A stretch of 28,607 nt of DNA. Origin: Flavobacteriales bacterium UBA1531 (lineage in GTDB: Bacteria > Bacteroidota > Bacteroidia > Flavobacteriales_D > Sanyastnellaceae). Positions within the stretch are counted from its first letter, which is position 1; each line of letters opens with the position of its first letter. Below are positions 1 to 8,117 of the stretch, piece by piece. The stretch lies in the NCBI GenBank assembly GCA_002323795.1, contig DCPZ01000061.1:1-28607 (forward strand). The letters are read 5' to 3'. Position numbers and translations under genes: made by a program. The notes below the pieces were generated by a model, which saw nothing but the letters and a program-made list of their open reading frames with translations, made no database searches and was not told the DNA's origin.

Positions 1-87
1 CTTCAGGCGCTCAATGCTTGGCAAGCAATGGACATTGAATTGCAACGACTTGGCGGGGATTGGTCAATTGAAACTCAGGTTCCGTAA
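1..87 (+). CDS. 3' end of an unidentified protein (partial)
   Basis: An open frame enters from the left edge in frame 1 and ends at TAA 85-87, giving 28 residues that finish with SIETQVP. It lies 14 bases before the next plus-strand gene, whose AAGGAG ribosome binding site falls in the gap, so the two are probably co-transcribed. The visible tail has no recognisable motif. Its position before a glycosyltransferase suggests a glycan gene, but that is inference only. Confidence 0.5.
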   Translation, partial: LQALNAWQAMDIELQRLGGDWSIETQVP

Positions 88-101
88 ATTCGAAGGAGAT
101 C

Positions 102-1406
102 ATGGAGTGCAATTCCAAAATCCTCATCATCACTTATTATTGGCCGCCAGCCGGGGGCATTGCAGTGAAAAGATGGTTATCGCTTGCCAATGAGTTGGCT
201 AAGCTGAACACAGAAGTTCATGTGCTGACGCTGGAAGCAGAATCCGCTGAATACAGCAGCATTGATGAGGACTTGCTTTCCACTGTGGATGAACGGATTC
301 ATATTCACAGAGCGAGAGCGTGGAACCCATTTCGCCTGACGAAGCGATTGTTTCAGAAGCATATGCCTCCACAAGGTTTTTCGTCTAACAATGGAGGAGA
401 CGAATCAGTCAATCTCCTCACGAGGCTGCGCAGTCACCTTTTCATTCCAGATCCGCGCAAGACTTGGAATGCTCGGGCGATTAAGAAGGCTGTAGAAATC
501 ATCGATGCACACTCCATCGAAGCGATGATCACGACAAGCCCTCCACATTCTGTTCAATTAATTGGCAGGAAGGTCGCAAAGAAGAGGCCGATTCATTGGA
601 TTGCAGACTTTCGCGACCCTTGGACAGATATTTTTTACTACGATCGATTGGGACATTCAGCTTTATCCAATGCGATTGATGAGAGCTTGGAGCGAAAGGT
701 ATTGTCTGACGCGGATGCGATTACCACAGTGAGTTGGGGTTTCAAGGATCTCTTTGCGCGAAAAGTGCCAAGAAGAGATCCCAATGGCATTTTTGTCATT
801 CCGAATGGAATTGATCGCGCTTTATCGGCCTGGAAAAGAGAGGGGGCGGGTGAAATATTTCGGATGGTTTACACAGGGATGCTCACAGATTTGTATGAAA
901 TAGAACCTTTTCTGCAGGCGATAAAGGCCTACAATTCGAGGATGGAGATGCCTCAAATTGAATTCGATTTTTATGGCTCAGTATCGGACGCCTACAGAAG
1001 TATTCTCGAAGAGGAATTTGAATTTATCCAATTTCATGGCAACCGTCCGATGCAGGAAATCCCTCAAATACAAGATGCAGCAGATGGGTTGTTCTTGGTT
1101 GGACCAAAAGACTATAACGCGGGTCACATACCTGGCAAGTTGTTCGAATACCTCGGGGCAGCGCGACCGATTTTTTATTTGGGAGATTTTGCGTCTGATG
1201 TGAGTCGCATCTTAAACGAAACCCAGACAGGAACCTTGTTTGACCGCAACCGCACCGATGACCATCTTTCTGTCCTTCAAGATCAGATGAATAAGGCACA
1301 GCAGCGGGAGGAAGTACCTCAACGAGAAGATTTGCTCACGGAGTATTTGCGTTCAAATCAAGCTCAGGCTTTTCTCGAGATTGTTCGCAGTGCTGCACGG
1401 AAGTGA
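102..1406 (+). CDS. Glycosyltransferase, GT4-like (group 1)
   Basis: This 434-residue protein looks like a cytoplasmic GT-B glycosyltransferase of the group 1/GT4 type that transfers a sugar from a nucleotide donor to a growing glycan. The N-terminus (KILIITYYWPPAGGIAVKRW) is the typical first strand and glycine-rich loop of GT4 enzymes that build surface polysaccharides. ADFRDPWTD, near residue 168, is common in this group. The C-terminal half holds the donor-site region, including IPGKLFEYLGAARPI near residue 350. The ATG at 102 follows AAGGAG at 93-98 with good spacing. The gene ends two bases from the end of gmd on the opposite strand, so the pair converges. Donor and acceptor cannot be read from the sequence; nearby GDP-fucose genes make a deoxysugar polysaccharide role plausible. 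Confidence 0.85.
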   Translation: MECNSKILIITYYWPPAGGIAVKRWLSLANELAKLNTEVHVLTLEAESAEYSSIDEDLLSTVDERIHIHRARAWNPFRLTKRLFQKHMPPQGFSSNNGGDESVNLLTRLRSHLFIPDPRKTWNARAIKKAVEIIDAHSIEAMITTSPPHSVQLIGRKVAKKRPIHWIADFRDPWTDIFYYDRLGHSALSNAIDESLERKVLSDADAITTVSWGFKDLFARKVPRRDPNGIFVIPNGIDRALSAWKREGAGEIFRMVYTGMLTDLYEIEPFLQAIKAYNSRMEMPQIEFDFYGSVSDAYRSILEEEFEFIQFHGNRPMQEIPQIQDAADGLFLVGPKDYNAGHIPGKLFEYLGAARPIFYLGDFASDVSRILNETQTGTLFDRNRTDDHLSVLQDQMNKAQQREEVPQREDLLTEYLRSNQAQAFLEIVRSAARK

Positions 1407-1408
1407 TT

Positions 1409-2494
1409 TTACTCGTATTGAGTGAACACTTCGTGCCCTTTGTCCTTCAACAGTTTGTTGCGCTCGAACAAGGCAATGTCACTCTTGACCATTTCGCTGC
1501 AGAGTGCTTCGAGGGTGTAGGTGGGTTCCCAGTCCAAAACGCGTTTTGCTTTCGAAGCATCCCCCACCAATAGTTCTACCTCAGCGGGACGGAAATAACG
1601 CGGATCGACACTGACCAAAACGTCGCCGGTTTTAGCGCAGATGCCCTGCTCGTTGACGCCTTCTCCTTGCCATTCGAGTTTTCTGCCTACCTCCGCAAAG
1701 GACATGTTCACGAATTCACGGATCGTGACTGTGCGGCCGGTTGCGAGCACGTAATCGTCAGGCTTGTCCTGTTGGAGCATGCGCCACATGCCCTCAACGT
1801 AATCCTTGGCATGTCCCCAATCGCGCTGGGCATCGAGGTTGCCCAAATACATCTGATCCAAAAGTCCCAAGTGGATTTGCGCGACTGCTCGGGTGATTTT
1901 TCGCGTCACGAATGTTTCACCACGCAATGGACTTTCATGGTTGAAGAGAATACCATTGGAAGCATGCATTCCGTATGATTCACGGTAGTTTTTGACAATC
2001 CAAAAACCATAGAGTTTCGCTACACCATAAGGGCTTCGTGGGTAAAATGGTGTGGTTTCGCTCTGGGGTGTTTCTTGCACCAATCCGTACAACTCGGAGG
2101 TGGAGGCTTGATAGAATCGGATTTCTTTTTCAAGGCCGAGAATGCGGATTGCTTCCAGAATGCGCAACGTTCCAATACCATCAGCATTTGCCGTGTACTC
2201 GGGTGTGTCAAAACTCACCTTCACGTGGCTCATGGCAGCCAAATTGTAGATTTCGTCAGGCTTTACTTCTTGGATGATCCGGATGAGATTCGTAGAATCT
2301 GTGAGATCTCCGTAATGCAGTTTGAGACGAAGGTTCTTCTCGTGGGGATCTTGGTACAAATGGTCGATTCGATCGGTGTTCAATAGCGATGAACGGCGCT
2401 TGACACCATGCACTTCATAACCTTTTTCCAATAAAAGCTCGGTCAAATAAGCCCCGTCCTGCCCCGTGATTCCCGTAACCAGTGCTTTTTTCAT
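1409..2494 (-). CDS. gmd: GDP-mannose 4,6-dehydratase
   Basis: This enzyme converts GDP-D-mannose to GDP-4-keto-6-deoxy-D-mannose using bound NADP, the first step towards GDP-L-fucose and related sugars. It is a short-chain dehydrogenase of the extended type: the Rossmann loop GITGQDGAYL is at residues 8-17, the catalytic set T132, E134, Y156 and K160 lies in ASTSELYG and SPYGVAK, and the C-terminal substrate region carries RPAEVELLVGD. The length, 361 residues, is close to the usual 340-375. The next enzyme of the pathway, GDP-L-fucose synthase, is encoded at 22596-23540 rather than next door. A 52-base gap separates the gene from the ABC exporter upstream on the same strand, and no clear promoter is visible in it. 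Confidence 0.95.
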   Translation of the reverse strand: MKKALVTGITGQDGAYLTELLLEKGYEVHGVKRRSSLLNTDRIDHLYQDPHEKNLRLKLHYGDLTDSTNLIRIIQEVKPDEIYNLAAMSHVKVSFDTPEYTANADGIGTLRILEAIRILGLEKEIRFYQASTSELYGLVQETPQSETTPFYPRSPYGVAKLYGFWIVKNYRESYGMHASNGILFNHESPLRGETFVTRKITRAVAQIHLGLLDQMYLGNLDAQRDWGHAKDYVEGMWRMLQQDKPDDYVLATGRTVTIREFVNMSFAEVGRKLEWQGEGVNEQGICAKTGDVLVSVDPRYFRPAEVELLVGDASKAKRVLDWEPTYTLEALCSEMVKSDIALFERNKLLKDKGHEVFTQYE

Positions 2495-2546
2495 GTTGTT
2501 ATTTTTCCGGAGATAATAATACGATGATTCACCGAACCTATCAAAT

Positions 2547-4382
2547 TCAACCCACTTCTTGGTTTTTGACCAATTGGTGGTACGCTCCTTTTTGAGCCAG
2601 CAATTCGTCGTGTTGTCCTATTTCGACGATGGCGCCATTGGAAAGTACGGCGATTTTGTCGGCGCTCTTGATCGTGCTTAATCGGTGTGCTATGATCAGG
2701 CTGCTCCGACCTTTCATGAGTGTATTCAAGGCCAACTGCACTTCCTTTTCACTCGAAGCGTCAAGTGCGCTTGTGGCTTCATCCAAAATCAAGAGATCGG
2801 GATCGCGCAGGATCGCTCGGGCAATTGCAATGCGCTGGCGCTGTCCACCAGACAGTTGGATGCCTCTTTCGCCCACCAATGTGTCGAAACCTTCTGGGAA
2901 CGATTGAATGAAATCGTATGCATTGGCTTTGCGAGCGGCGGTTTCAATTTCCGCTTGGGACGCATCGAATCTTCCATAGGCAATGTTGGTTCGGATGTCA
3001 CCTCCAAACAGGATGACTTCTTGAGGGACAAAAGCCATTCGCTTGCGCAGGCTGGTAAGCGGAAGGCTTTTCAGCGGTGTCCCATCAATGCTTACTTGAC
3101 CTTGAACAGGGTCGTGAAAACGTAACAACAAGGACGCAATGGTGGACTTTCCAGCGCCTGAAGCGCCTACCAGAGCTACTCGTTCGCCAGGAGCAATGCG
3201 CAAATTGATGTTGTTGAGGACAGTGACATCGGCTCGGTTGGGGTAATGAAAATGAACGTTTTCAAAAGTAACGTCCCCTTTCAATTCAACGGGGGGCTGA
3301 GCGTTATCTGCGTCCGTTTGCACCACTTCGCGTGGTTCATCCATCAGTTCCATCAATGACTCAATGGCTCCCAATCCGCGTTGCAAAGCAGAGAATTGAG
3401 CTGCAATTCCACCAATCGAACCGGCAACAAGTCCAGTCATGAGGAGGAATGTGAAGAAATGTTCGCTCGCCAACCCCCCCGTGGTCATCAATTCGGCTCC
3501 CTTGAAAATGATCAAGGTGATGGCTCCGAAGATGAATAATATGATGAAAGAACCGAACGCTCCTCGCCAGATGGCGCCTTTCATGGCCAGTGAACGGATG
3601 TCTTGAATACTGCCTATATAGCGCATCAATTCCCATGCTTCATTGGCAAAACTCTTGACGCTGGTGATCCCAGTAAGCGTTTCTTGCACGATCGTATTGG
3701 AGTCGGCCACCTGGTCTTGAGTGCGCTTCGATAGTTTTCGAATGAATCGGCCAAACAAGATGGCGGCAATGATCATCACTGGCAGCGTAGCGAGCATCAG
3801 CAAAGTCAGCGTAACTGAGAAGTAAAGCAGTGCTAAGATTCCGCCTGTGATGATGATGAGTTGCCGCAGCAATTCGGCGAGAGTAGTCGTAAAGACGTCT
3901 TGAATGGAAGTGACGTCAGCAGATACACGGCTGTTCAATTCGCCTACACGTTGGGTGTCGAAAAAGACAATTGGCATGCTCAAGATGGCTTCAAAAGCAT
4001 CTTTTCGCATGGCTAACATCATGTCTTCCGTCATTTTGGCAAAAAGCACGACACGCACAAAGCTCAGCACCGCTTGAATTCCGAGAACCAGCAAAATGAG
4101 CCAGCCGATTTGGGTCAAGTCACTGAGGTTGAAAGGCAGAAATGACAGCGAAGCATCTGTTGCCACTGCGCCGCTACCATCATTCATACTGGATGCAGTT
4201 CCAACTCCGCCCAATTGTCCCCAGAGTCTTGTAACCATGAGGGTTAACACTCCGCTGATGCTCAGGATGACGACGCCGATCGCGTATCCCCAGGCATGCG
4301 GTCTCAGGTAGGCGCCCATTCGGAGTACCGTTTTCCAGTTTTTCCATCGGAAAGAACGGTTTTCTGAGGTTTCCTTGCGCAT
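2547..4382 (-). CDS. ABC exporter, fused membrane and ATPase domains (MsbA type)
   Basis: A 611-residue half-transporter expected to act as a homodimer in the inner membrane. Residues about 30-335 form the six-helix transmembrane domain; residues 370-605 form the ATPase, with Walker A GASGAGKST at 406-414, Q-loop Q454, signature LSGGQ at 510-514, Walker B LLILDE at 530-535 and H-loop H566. Order and length match lipid, drug or peptide exporters such as MsbA. Between the first two helices there is a low-complexity loop (residues about 58-80, rich in G, S, A and D) that is longer than in E. coli MsbA. There is no peptidase or cyclic-nucleotide domain, so the substrate is undetermined; lipid A/phospholipid or drug export are the usual options. 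It is divergent from rpmH. Confidence 0.9.
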   Translation of the reverse strand: MRKETSENRSFRWKNWKTVLRMGAYLRPHAWGYAIGVVILSISGVLTLMVTRLWGQLGGVGTASSMNDGSGAVATDASLSFLPFNLSDLTQIGWLILLVLGIQAVLSFVRVVLFAKMTEDMMLAMRKDAFEAILSMPIVFFDTQRVGELNSRVSADVTSIQDVFTTTLAELLRQLIIITGGILALLYFSVTLTLLMLATLPVMIIAAILFGRFIRKLSKRTQDQVADSNTIVQETLTGITSVKSFANEAWELMRYIGSIQDIRSLAMKGAIWRGAFGSFIILFIFGAITLIIFKGAELMTTGGLASEHFFTFLLMTGLVAGSIGGIAAQFSALQRGLGAIESLMELMDEPREVVQTDADNAQPPVELKGDVTFENVHFHYPNRADVTVLNNINLRIAPGERVALVGASGAGKSTIASLLLRFHDPVQGQVSIDGTPLKSLPLTSLRKRMAFVPQEVILFGGDIRTNIAYGRFDASQAEIETAARKANAYDFIQSFPEGFDTLVGERGIQLSGGQRQRIAIARAILRDPDLLILDEATSALDASSEKEVQLALNTLMKGRSSLIIAHRLSTIKSADKIAVLSNGAIVEIGQHDELLAQKGAYHQLVKNQEVG

Positions 4383-4417
4383 GGTTATTGCTCTTTAAAA
4401 AGTTGCTCGCTTAAATG

Positions 4418-4429
4418 CTTCGTACGAAG
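4418..4429. promoter_or_regulatory. Perfect 12-base palindrome in a divergent promoter region
   Basis: CTTCGTACGAAG reads identically on both strands. It lies 36 bases upstream of the ABC exporter start and about 70 bases upstream of the rpmH promoter. It could be an operator half-site pair, but a perfect 12-base palindrome is expected by chance several times in a window of this size. Confidence 0.2.
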
Positions 4430-4497
4430 TAAATGCGAAATTAAGGGCACAATGGGCCAATGGAACGCAAAATTCCCTCATCTTTCACGTTGAAGGG

Positions 4498-4528
4498 TTT
4501 GGACGCATGAAATCTGTGACTATCTTTG
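4498..4528 (+). promoter_or_regulatory. Bacteroidota-type promoter for rpmH
   Basis: TTTG at 4498-4501 and TATCTTTG at 4521-4528 are separated by exactly 19 bases, matching the known Bacteroidota housekeeping consensus (TTTG, N19-21, TAnnTTTG) at every defined position. Transcription would begin around 4534-4536, giving an rpmH leader of about 50 bases. This is the best promoter match I found in the window. Confidence 0.75.
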
Positions 4529-4585
4529 CACTCCCGATTTCGGGGAAGAAGACCAGCGCATGGTTTTCGATTATAACGAAGAGAA

Positions 4586-4753
4586 ATGAAAAGGACTTTC
4601 CAACCCTCAGTACGCAAGCGCCGAAATAAACATGGTTTTCGCAAGCGCATGTCATCCGCAAATGGACGCAATGTTTTGAGCTCACGTCGTGCCAAGGGCC
4701 GCAAGAAGCTCACGGTAAGTTCTGAGCGCCGCCACAAAGGCATCGAACGATAA
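4586..4753 (+). CDS. rpmH: 50S ribosomal protein L34
   Basis: ATG at 4586 to TAA at 4751-4753 encodes 55 residues beginning MKRTFQPSVRKRRNKHGF and continuing through SSRRAKGRKKLTVS, the near-invariant body of bacterial L34. The protein is a very basic component of the large ribosomal subunit. Most L34 proteins have 44-52 residues; this one has a short basic C-terminal tail (ERRHKGIER), as is common in Bacteroidota. It has its own consensus promoter at 4498-4528 and a hairpin terminator at 4788-4814, so it is a monocistronic unit. The usual neighbours rnpA and dnaA are absent here. Confidence 0.97.
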   Translation: MKRTFQPSVRKRRNKHGFRKRMSSANGRNVLSSRRAKGRKKLTVSSERRHKGIER

Positions 4754-4787
4754 AAGATTAAACCACAAATCGGTTTACAGCATACCT

Positions 4788-4814
4788 AAAAGGAGTCAAA
4801 CGACTCCTTTTTTT
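4788..4814. terminator. Hairpin terminator between converging genes
   Basis: A 10-base-pair perfect stem (4788-4797 with 4802-4811, core GGAGTC/GACTCC) closes a four-base AAAC loop and runs into seven T residues at 4808-4814. It lies 34 bases after the rpmH stop. On the minus strand the same stem ends in four T residues, so it may also stop transcription of the phosphopantetheinyl transferase gene coming from the other side. Confidence 0.9.
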
Positions 4815-4863
4815 GTGCTTTAAAAATAAAGGTTGAGAGCCGGCGCAATCAATCCGGCAGAAA

Positions 4864-5532
4864 TCACAGATCATTCGAAGGCCCGGCAACTGCATACAAT
4901 TCAATTTCGTTCTTGTCTTGTTGATCGCCAGATTTCACCTTCCAAATTTTCCATTTCGATGATTGGCCTTTCATCATGCCCGTTGCCTCGAGTGATTCTG
5001 CAGAAGTGAACTGGATATCGTCTACGGTGAGGTCAACCCTGAAATCAACATCATGACCAATGGTCTTGAACATGCTCTCTTTGACCCCCCAAGCGCAACA
5101 CAATAGGGGGGTGGTATTAAAATTATTTTGTTCCGCGGGACTTAGAAAACGTTTTGCAATGGCATGCAATTGTGCCCTTGGACGTTCGATGTCGCATCCC
5201 ACGGATTGGTCTCCTATGCATATAATGACCCAGCAGCTTCTCTCCATCGAATGATGTGATATGCTGATGAATTTTTCGTTCTCCATGAGTTGGGGTTTCC
5301 CCCGCGCGTCGTGTTCGATTTGAGCGTTTGACCAAGGTGCACCGAAAGCAATCATCGCATGGTCTACAGCCAAGTGTTCGAGTTGGCGGTGCCTGGACAG
5401 GGGAGCCATGTCCCTTGAAGGAAATCGGTTTTGAATTTTGGCCCAATCGTTTACTTCGTCAGCAGCTGCAAAAACCTCTGCGATGATGACGTGTGGCGAG
5501 GTCGATTGGACAAAAATGTTGATTTCGGGCAT
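4864..5532 (-). CDS. 4'-phosphopantetheinyl transferase, Sfp type
   Basis: This 222-residue protein transfers the phosphopantetheine arm of coenzyme A to a serine on carrier proteins, activating acyl-carrier or peptidyl-carrier domains. Family landmarks are in order: GKP at 78-80, SISHH at 90-94, the magnesium-binding GCDIE at 112-116 (D114, E116) and WGVKESMFK at 148-156 (K151, E152). Length and motif order fit the two-lobed Sfp/Gsp class rather than the short AcpS class. No polyketide, peptide synthetase or fatty acid genes are nearby, so it may serve the general acyl carrier protein. The start at 5532 gives MPEINIFV. The gene is divergent from ahcY, 88 bases away, and I see no convincing promoter for it in that gap. 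Confidence 0.87.
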   Translation of the reverse strand: MPEINIFVQSTSPHVIIAEVFAAADEVNDWAKIQNRFPSRDMAPLSRHRQLEHLAVDHAMIAFGAPWSNAQIEHDARGKPQLMENEKFISISHHSMERSCWVIICIGDQSVGCDIERPRAQLHAIAKRFLSPAEQNNFNTTPLLCCAWGVKESMFKTIGHDVDFRVDLTVDDIQFTSAESLEATGMMKGQSSKWKIWKVKSGDQQDKNEIELYAVAGPSNDL

Positions 5533-5593
5533 TGGAAGCTAAATGATGGACGTGAACAAGGGATAAATCTCCGGTGATTTGTGGATTATTGAG

Positions 5594-5601
5594 TATTTTT
5601 G
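5594..5601 (+). promoter_or_regulatory. Probable -7 element for ahcY
   Basis: TATTTTTG matches the Bacteroidota -7 consensus TAnnTTTG exactly and lies 20 bases before the chosen ahcY start. No TTTG is found at the standard 19-21 base spacing upstream, so the promoter is only half supported. If real, the leader is about 14 bases for the start at 5621 or 26 bases for the start at 5633. Confidence 0.4.
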
Positions 5602-5620
5602 CACTCGAAATCAGAGCATT

Positions 5621-6940
5621 ATGAGCACTACTATGACAAAAGAGTTTTTGCCTTACAAAGTAAAGGACATCAGCTTGGCGGAGTGGGGAAGAAAAGAAAT
5701 TCGTTTGGCCGAAGCAGAGATGCCCGGTTTGATGAGCCTTCGCCACAAATATGGAGCAGAAAAACCTTTGCAAGGATCGCGCATTGCCGGTTGCCTGCAC
5801 ATGACCATACAAACGGCAGTCTTGATTGAAACACTTGTCGAATTGGGAGCAGACGTAACTTGGTCTTCTTGCAACATCTTTTCGACGCAAGACCACGCCG
5901 CTGCAGCCATCGCAGCCGCCGGTGTTCCTGTTTATGCTTGGAAAGGAATGACGGAAGAAGAATTTGAATGGTGCATTCGGCAAACGCTTTTCTTTGGCGC
6001 AGATCGCCAACCGCTGAATCTGATCTTGGACGACGGAGGAGATTTGACCAACATGGTGTTGGACGAGTTCCCGCAGTTGGCGGATGGCATCCGTGGTTTG
6101 TCTGAGGAGACAACGACAGGAGTTTTGCGACTGTATGACCGCATGAAAAATGGTACGTTGCCAATGCCTGCGATCAATGTGAACGATTCCGTCACCAAAT
6201 CCAAGTTTGACAATAAATACGGATGCCGTGAATCAGCTGTGGACGCTATTCGTCGTGCAACGGATGTCATGATGGCCGGAAAAGTTGCTGTGGTTGCTGG
6301 ATACGGCGATGTAGGCAAGGGCACAGCGGATTCGTTACGCAATGCGGGTTGCCGTGTAATGGTGACTGAAATTGATCCGATTTGCGCGTTGCAAGCAGCA
6401 ATGGATGGATACGAAGTGAAACGCATGATGGATGCGGTCAAAGAATGCGATATTATTGTGACCGCCACGGGCAATAAAGACATCATTTCAGGAGAGCATT
6501 TTGAAGCGATGAACGACAAAGCCATTGTTTGCAACATCGGTCACTTTGACAATGAAATCGATATGGCGTGGCTGAATGATAACCATGGCCACACCAAGGA
6601 CACCATCAAGCCGCAGGTTGACTTATACAATGTAAACGGCAATGATATCATCGTTCTAGCTGAAGGCCGATTGGTGAATCTGGGTTGTGCCACAGGTCAC
6701 CCAAGTTTTGTTATGTCCAACTCTTTCACCAACCAAGTTTTGGCTCAGTTGGAGCTTTGGAACAATACAGATGCTTACGGAAATGAAGTGATCACACTGC
6801 CAAAGCATCTTGACGAGGAGGTGGCTCGGTTGCACTTGGATAAAATCAATGTGCAATTGGAGAAGCTCACCACAGAACAAGCCGATTACATCGGAGTTCC
6901 TGTAAATGGACCATTTAAATCCGATTTATACCGATATTGA
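5621..6940 (+). CDS. ahcY: Adenosylhomocysteinase (S-adenosylhomocysteine hydrolase)
   Basis: This cytoplasmic NAD-dependent enzyme splits S-adenosylhomocysteine into adenosine and homocysteine, relieving product inhibition of methyltransferases. The 439-residue protein opens with the family-typical PYKVKDISLAEWGRKEI and AEAEMPGLM, has the NAD-binding loop GYGDVGKG in the middle, and ends with the conserved KSDLYRY that contributes to cofactor binding across the tetramer. The frame is open from a TTG at 5579, but homologues begin at about MSTT; ATG 5621 or ATG 5633 are better starts, and the -7 element at 5594-5601 would lie inside a longer gene. The exosortase gene starts 9 bases after its stop codon, so they are likely one transcript, an unusual pairing. 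Confidence 0.96.
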   Translation: MSTTMTKEFLPYKVKDISLAEWGRKEIRLAEAEMPGLMSLRHKYGAEKPLQGSRIAGCLHMTIQTAVLIETLVELGADVTWSSCNIFSTQDHAAAAIAAAGVPVYAWKGMTEEEFEWCIRQTLFFGADRQPLNLILDDGGDLTNMVLDEFPQLADGIRGLSEETTTGVLRLYDRMKNGTLPMPAINVNDSVTKSKFDNKYGCRESAVDAIRRATDVMMAGKVAVVAGYGDVGKGTADSLRNAGCRVMVTEIDPICALQAAMDGYEVKRMMDAVKECDIIVTATGNKDIISGEHFEAMNDKAIVCNIGHFDNEIDMAWLNDNHGHTKDTIKPQVDLYNVNGNDIIVLAEGRLVNLGCATGHPSFVMSNSFTNQVLAQLELWNNTDAYGNEVITLPKHLDEEVARLHLDKINVQLEKLTTEQADYIGVPVNGPFKSDLYRY

Positions 6941-6948
6941 TCCTCGCT

Positions 6949-7542
6949 ATGCGTTGGATCCAAAAACTCAGTGAATTCGTCCGGTCTCAGCCGGACGTTT
7001 TCCGTTTTTTGGTGTTTGGTTTTGGAGGGTACATCGTCTGGCACTTGGCTTACGAGGAATACCTCAAGCCGGCAACGCTGTTGGATGAGTACATCACCCA
7101 ACATCTAATCACGAGCACGGAGTGGGTGATGGAATCGTTAGGTTACTTGGTCAATGCTTATTTTCAAGCCACCGATGGGATTTTTCGAACGCGTGTCGGA
7201 ATAGCAGGTGCACAAGGCGTTTTTGTGGGCCCATCGTGCGACGGTGTGGTTTTGTTTGCTTTGTTTGCCATATTCATTCTGTCGTTTCCCGGACGTTGGA
7301 TTCGGAAAGCGTGGTTCATCCCCATGGGCATTGGAATGATCCATGCGGCCAATGTTTTTCGAATCATTTGCTTGCTTTGGATTCAATTGTATTTCGGCGA
7401 AGAGGCCATGGCATTCAACCACGATTACACCTTTACGATTTTTGTTTACAGCATCATTTTTTTGCTTTGGTACCTCTACGCTACGCAGGCCAATGGGCCG
7501 CTTGCAAAGCAATCTGTTCCTAAAAGTAAACCGCTGAAATGA
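6949..7542 (+). CDS. Exosortase/archaeosortase-family transpeptidase
   Basis: A 197-residue polytopic inner-membrane protein with the three catalytic residues of the exosortase/archaeosortase superfamily: C97 in GPSCDG, R138 in ANVFRII and H158 in FNHDYTF, each at the edge of a hydrophobic segment. Known members cut C-terminal sorting signals (PEP-CTERM type) and attach the protein to a surface acceptor. Bacteroidota have several subfamilies (XrtF, XrtN, XrtX, XrtY). The GPSCDG context and the FNH-x-YTF segment look to me more like the XrtX group than XrtF, but I cannot settle this by eye. The frame is open from a TTG at 6937; ATG 6949 is preferred because it does not overlap the ahcY stop. 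The stop overlaps the next gene by four bases (ATGA). No sorting target is evident in the window. Confidence 0.82.
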   Translation: MRWIQKLSEFVRSQPDVFRFLVFGFGGYIVWHLAYEEYLKPATLLDEYITQHLITSTEWVMESLGYLVNAYFQATDGIFRTRVGIAGAQGVFVGPSCDGVVLFALFAIFILSFPGRWIRKAWFIPMGIGMIHAANVFRIICLLWIQLYFGEEAMAFNHDYTFTIFVYSIIFLLWYLYATQANGPLAKQSVPKSKPLK

Positions 7543-8090
7543 GTGAGGATCACAGACCCATGCTACCGCGCAGGCGCCCTTTTTGGGTGGTTGTTTTGGC
7601 GGTGATGTTGGTCTTTGGATTCTACCAAGAAAAGGCCAAAATCCAGTTGAATCATTACACTCAGGTCATGGAGCAATATCCTGAGTTTGCGAATTTTTCC
7701 AAAGAAATGAGGGCTCAGTGGTGGGCGGAGAATCCACAGCCTCTGCGCATTCACTATTACATCATGCGAGGGACGTGGGATGGTTTTCACGGCATGACCC
7801 TCGCTCAACTGAAACGGCTGAAGTGGGGATTAAGTGTGCTCATCCTCTTGGCTTTCTTTGCCTTAGATGGCCTGTTCTTGAAAACCACGGGACACATCGA
7901 TCGGTGGCCATGGTTGATTGTCATGTACGGCTTGTCCGGGACAATCATGGCTATTTTCATCACGCTGGTTCCCGGGCGGTCTGGTTACGGCGTAGCGCAC
8001 GAGTTCTTGGCTTTCTTGCAATCACCTCTTCCTTCATTATTTATCGTGCTTGTGCCTTCGCTCATAGAGCGGATGCAAGTCATTCGATAA
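7539..8090 (+). CDS. Putative exosortase-associated membrane protein
   Basis: A 183-residue protein that begins inside the exosortase stop codon (ATGA overlap), which suggests translational coupling. It has a basic N-terminus (LPRRRPFW), hydrophobic segments at about 14-30, 96-115, 124-144 and 160-176, and a 65-residue soluble region between the first two, rich in aromatic residues (WWAENPQPLRIHYY). Flavobacterial XrtF systems carry a small multi-spanning partner directly after the exosortase. This protein matches it in position and topology, and loosely in its C-terminal segment (an aromatic/basic stretch, then FLAFLQSPLPSLFIVLVPSL), but is longer. Function is unknown; a role in substrate presentation or complex stability is inference. 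It converges with the minus-strand gene at 8118 across 27 bases with no visible terminator. Confidence 0.6.
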   Translation: MSEDHRPMLPRRRPFWVVVLAVMLVFGFYQEKAKIQLNHYTQVMEQYPEFANFSKEMRAQWWAENPQPLRIHYYIMRGTWDGFHGMTLAQLKRLKWGLSVLILLAFFALDGLFLKTTGHIDRWPWLIVMYGLSGTIMAIFITLVPGRSGYGVAHEFLAFLQSPLPSLFIVLVPSLIERMQVIR

Positions 8091-8117
8091 ACGTTAGATC
8101 TGTTTGAATCGTTCGCA

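Noticed and set aside
5579..5620. Longer start (TTG) for adenosylhomocysteinase
   Set aside because: The extra residues do not match the family, the -7 element at 5594-5601 would lie inside the gene, and ATG 5621 fits the usual N-terminus.
5932..6537. 201-codon open frame on the minus strand
   Set aside because: It lies wholly antisense to adenosylhomocysteinase and has no recognisable domain.
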